The position numbers and the translations under genes were made by a program. Source: a virus. Taken from it: DNA of 29,713 bases. Each line of letters opens with the position of its first letter. Positions within the stretch are counted from its first letter, which is position 1. The stretch covers positions 1 through 29,713 of IMG/VR virus record IMGVR_UViG_3300008012_000115; one strand, given 5' to 3'. Positions 27,492 through 29,713 of this stretch are shown piece by piece. The notes below the pieces were generated by a model. That model was not told the DNA's origin. It worked only from the letters and a program-made list of their open reading frames with translations, and ran no database searches.

Positions 27492-27999
27492 AAGCTGTAG
27501 TGGTGACTTGCTGAGGACTCGGCAGAAAGTCTGTCAACGTGGCCTTTGCCTTGACTGGTTGCGTAGGCACGGGTTCAGGTTCGGTCTCCTTAGGTGTGGG
27601 CGGCGTTTCCTCGTTTTGTTCAGCGCTGGGTGGGTTTACTCGAGGCAGATCAGAAGGTATCTCAGGCGTTGCAGGGAGTTCTGGAGCTTCTGATTTATAG
27701 GTGGGAGGTGGTGTTTCAGTCGTATAAACCAAGTCCTCTGGTGTGTAATCAAGTGGTGTGAAGCTAGGTGCATTCGCATCACAATATGTTTTCACGCCTC
27801 TCGGATCATCCTCTGCAATTGTTTTTGATTTATTTGATAGCGGATGACTTGTGACACACCCGGGTAGAAGCACGACAGGCGTACCGATGTTGACAGTTAC
27901 TGGTACATCAATCGCGTTTACAACAGGAGGTTGTATCAGCCAGCTGTGGATTTTTACAGGCTGAATACCACTAATACCTATGTTAGGTATATCAGGCAT
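27277..27999 (-). CDS. Pro-rich putative virion protein
   Basis: A 240-residue protein from ATG 27999 (a GTG at 28002 is an alternative). The N-terminus is Pro/Val/Ile-rich (IPNIGISGIQPVKIHSWLIQ), followed by PPPTYKSEAPELPATPEIPS and further Pro/Glu-rich sequence (about 94-153), a hydrophobic helix (TTTASIAVVATSAALLAKPL) and a basic helical tail (VKKAQKKLFGVFGKKTKVES). It reads 215 nt antisense to the rightward exported-protein gene. TGATG overlap couples it to the upstream membrane gene. Similar proteins occur unnamed in cyanophages, from memory; a structural role is inferred. Confidence 0.6.
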   Translation of the reverse strand: MPDIPNIGISGIQPVKIHSWLIQPPVVNAIDVPVTVNIGTPVVLLPGCVTSHPLSNKSKTIAEDDPRGVKTYCDANAPSFTPLDYTPEDLVYTTETPPPTYKSEAPELPATPEIPSDLPRVNPPSAEQNEETPPTPKETEPEPVPTQPVKAKATLTDFLPSPQQVTTTASIAVVATSAALLAKPLADLLLKLVKPAVKKAQKKLFGVFGKKTKVESVRERVLAQRDRNRALLQLRRSLQK

Positions 28000-28289
28000 C
28001 ACCCCATCGGGATAGCGGGTCCAGTCTGCTTAGGTAATGCATCAAGCTGTCCTTGATGTTGGCGTTGCATTTCAGGCTGAACTTTATCGGTAAACATTGA
28101 ATCCATATTTCCGGTAAGGGCTTCGGTCTGTTTGCCAAGTTGATTTGTCAGCTGACCACTGATGCTTTTGATCAAAGCTTCTTTCTGTTGCTCGATAATC
28201 TTATCCTTGTTCAGGTAAAGATAACCAATCAGTAAGTTTGGCGCCAAAGCAAGAATAGCTGTGACTGTAACTAAAATTTTAAGGATCAT
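27999..28289 (-). CDS. small N-terminally anchored membrane protein
   Basis: A 96-residue protein (97 with a GTG one codon upstream). The N-terminus is one membrane helix (ILKILVTVTAILALAPNLLI), then a Gln/Lys-rich helix (KIIEQQKEALIKSISGQLTN), ending GPAIPMG. It could anchor a fibre-associated or tail complex to the membrane, or be a spanin-like protein, but neither is shown. TGATG overlaps couple it to both neighbours. Confidence 0.6.
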   Translation of the reverse strand: MILKILVTVTAILALAPNLLIGYLYLNKDKIIEQQKEALIKSISGQLTNQLGKQTEALTGNMDSMFTDKVQPEMQRQHQGQLDALPKQTGPAIPMG

Positions 28290-28462
28290 CACTCAACGGG
28301 ATCTGGCGTGTTGCCTTCAGCGACCCACTCAAGATACTCTTGATAAGCCCTAACTGACTCATCCATTCGGATAAACGTATTATCCGCAATTCGGAGAATA
28401 ATTTCCGAAGGCGTGGTAGTTCCGTCAGGATTAACGGTGCCTGGAAGAAGCTTGTAAGTCAT
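28289..28462 (-). CDS. small tail-fibre-associated protein
   Basis: A 57-residue protein, MTYKLLPGTVNPDGTTTPSE at the start and ending NTPDPVE, with AYQEYLEWVAEGN in the middle. The YQEYLEW-x-x-EGNTP-x-P segment is a common ending in small phage proteins encoded beside tail fibres, possibly fibre-tip or assembly factors. It overlaps the fibre gene by 4 nt (ATGA). Confidence 0.7.
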   Translation of the reverse strand: MTYKLLPGTVNPDGTTTPSEIILRIADNTFIRMDESVRAYQEYLEWVAEGNTPDPVE

Positions 28463-29610
28463 AGCTCTGCGTCTACTGTTGCAATGGTTGTCGTTTGACC
28501 CGCCGTACCAGTTACGTAAAAACTTGCAGGGCTGTTAGAGGTTAGGCCAGAGTAACTGGCACCACCTACTCTAAATGATTGAGCAGTAATAACTTCGACA
28601 TTATTATTACCTGTCGATGAAGGATAACTGCCACCGGCTGTTAAAAATGTTAATTGACCAGTGCTTTGTCCAGCTGCAGACAAGGTTACAGTACCTGGAA
28701 TAGCTCGTTTTACAGTCCTATATCGAATCGAAACTGCTGCGGCGCTTGATGAATATGCATATCCCATGAAGGCTTCACTTCTCCCACCTATCACTTCATA
28801 GTATCTCTCACACCTAGCAAGCTCACTGGCGTAGCTTCTGTGCTCAAATGCTGTGGCGACTTCGCCAACTTCTAGCTGGACGCCGGTCATGTACCACTCA
28901 TTACTTGCATTATCAAAGAGATTTACTTGGTTTGTTGACGCATGAATTGTCCCACCACCTGCTGCAGTCCAAGTTGACTTGGGAGTGGTAATATCATCAG
29001 GACCACAAGCCAAATTAAACCTAAGCTCAAAACCAGCGCCATTGTTGTTATCAATAACGTTTAAGTCGTTTCCAATAAACGTAAGTGTTTTCTGCTCCCA
29101 AGTGTTGGAACTTGAAATAGTATATTCGGAGAGAACGTACTTGTCAGCGTCTGACTGAAGAACTTGTACGCTGTAGGCTCCAGTCTTATTAGATTTAACC
29201 CAAAAACTGAGGGTAAAGGATTTTGCTGCTCCAGTCGATCCAAAATTTAACTGTTGTAAATCTTGTGCTTCAATAAGGTACTTAAAGCAAGCATTGTGAC
29301 TGCCAGTTGGTGTGCTTGTGGAGGCAACATCAACTTTAAGGCTATTCGCAAACCCGGCGGGGCTATCACTGCTTTGCGTAATAACAGCGGAGTTCCAATT
29401 AAAAGAACTGCCGTTAGCGGCCTGGAACCTATCAAGGGTGTACTGGGAGGTGGTGCCGTGGGTAAAACTTGTTGCACGTTGAGACACTTGCATCGCACCA
29501 TTGATAATCAGGTTGCGATTGCTCAGCTGACCACCGTTAATATCCGTAATCTTGGCATTTACACCGCCGCCACTCGGTGATTCGATATTCGTTACCTTGA
29601 GCGTCGACAT
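28459..29610 (-). CDS. tail fibre / receptor-binding-type virion protein
   Basis: A 383-residue protein starting MSTLKVTNIESPSGGG, an N-terminus common to phage fibre and baseplate-associated proteins, then SNRNLIINGAMQVSQRATSF and a jelly-roll carbohydrate-binding-like core (FTLSFWVKSNKTGAYSVQVL). The segment YMTGVQLEVGEVATAFEHRS, then ELARCERYYEV, is typical of cyanophage fibre proteins. The C-terminal ~100 residues are Ser/Thr/Gly-rich beta sequence. It probably binds host surface glycans. A GAGAGG ribosome binding site and a TTATAATA box lie just upstream; it is the first of a four-gene leftward unit. Confidence 0.85.
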   Translation of the reverse strand: MSTLKVTNIESPSGGGVNAKITDINGGQLSNRNLIINGAMQVSQRATSFTHGTTSQYTLDRFQAANGSSFNWNSAVITQSSDSPAGFANSLKVDVASTSTPTGSHNACFKYLIEAQDLQQLNFGSTGAAKSFTLSFWVKSNKTGAYSVQVLQSDADKYVLSEYTISSSNTWEQKTLTFIGNDLNVIDNNNGAGFELRFNLACGPDDITTPKSTWTAAGGGTIHASTNQVNLFDNASNEWYMTGVQLEVGEVATAFEHRSYASELARCERYYEVIGGRSEAFMGYAYSSSAAAVSIRYRTVKRAIPGTVTLSAAGQSTGQLTFLTAGGSYPSSTGNNNVEVITAQSFRVGGASYSGLTSNSPASFYVTGTAGQTTTIATVDAEL

Positions 29611-29630
29611 CAGTTACCTCTCGTTAGTTT

Positions 29631-29638
29631 TATTATAA
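29631..29638 (-). promoter_or_regulatory. candidate late promoter box (TTATAATA) of the tail-fibre gene
   Basis: TTATAATA on the minus strand, 20 nt before the tail-fibre ATG; it includes a perfect TATAAT. No good -35 hexamer is found at normal spacing. GAGAGG (6 nt before the ATG) is the ribosome binding site. The remaining window to 29713 shows no further gene. Confidence 0.5.
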
Positions 29639-29713
29639 GTTGTTTTATTTAGCAAGCCATCAGAACACACGGCACGCAATAGCTGCCGTCACTGTAAGTC
29701 GTTGAGACAGTGG

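Noticed and set aside
1-29713. CRISPR array, transposon ends, rRNA or photosynthesis genes such as psbA
   Set aside because: No regularly spaced direct repeats, terminal inverted repeats with a transposase, rRNA stretches or D1-type reading frames were found.

Overview
The window looks like part of a lytic cyanophage genome, most likely from a tailed phage of a phycobilisome-bearing marine cyanobacterium such as Synechococcus. The evidence is: a T7-type family A DNA polymerase, a primase-polymerase/helicase, an SSB and a RecB-like exonuclease; two tail-fibre-type proteins; a lysozyme-like protein and a holin-like protein; a lone tRNA-Leu(UAA); many small genes overlapping by 1-30 nt; and an NblA-like phycobilisome-degradation adaptor. 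No integrase, rRNA, transposase or CRISPR array was seen. Terminase, portal and major capsid genes are not here, so this is only part of the genome.

Layout. 1-2324 (+): two small genes and DNA polymerase. 2327-3478 (-): tail fibre with a self-cleaving S74 chaperone. 3566-5923 (+): dCMP deaminase, SSB, and a conserved protein of unknown function. 6031-6421 (-): two small genes. 6556-13415 (+): a long nucleic-acid operon with a small basic protein, a 2OG-Fe(II) oxygenase, a Gp157-like protein, AbrB-like and winged-helix DNA binders, a PD-(D/E)XK nuclease, a primase-helicase and several tiny genes. 13412-14717 (-): three probable virion proteins. 14766-17319 (+): a small gene, a 317-nt gap with a strong hairpin, a double-HNH endonuclease and a beta-rich protein. 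17316-17867 (-): a virion-like protein. 17923-19958 (+): unknown genes ending in a Dam-family methyltransferase homologue with an altered catalytic motif. 19951-22091: a small leftward gene, an Nmad1/DUF1599-like gene pair (+), then a leftward cluster of lysozyme-like protein, virion-like protein, NblA and a tiny protein. 22232-23023 (+): prolyl-hydroxylase-like oxygenase. 23020-23998 (-): DUF6496-like and RARHN/ARYW-type small proteins and an HNH endonuclease. 24067-24149: tRNA-Leu. 24150-25663 (-): holin-like protein, C39-like pseudo-peptidase and two small genes. 25723-27491 (+): three putatively exported or membrane-linked proteins. 27277-29610 (-): Pro-rich and membrane proteins and a tail fibre.

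How it works together. Rightward genes are mainly replication, nucleotide and DNA metabolism and have sigma70-like promoters (TTGACA...TATCAT; TTGACA...TACCGT). Leftward genes are mainly virion, lysis and host-takeover functions. At least four leftward genes or operons are preceded by a TTA[GT][AG]ATA box with no recognisable -35 element, three of them 19-21 nt before the start codon; this may be a phage late promoter. The two sets alternate block by block, with convergent ends overlapping by a few bases.

Most interesting points: NblA; the methyltransferase homologue with FPPTY in place of [DN]PPY; lysis-type proteins lacking standard catalytic residues; a short FLx[STEG][FY] motif shared by small leftward-encoded proteins; an unexplained structured gap before the HNH gene; and a long out-of-frame overlap at 26490-26661. 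All family assignments come from reading motifs, without database searches.
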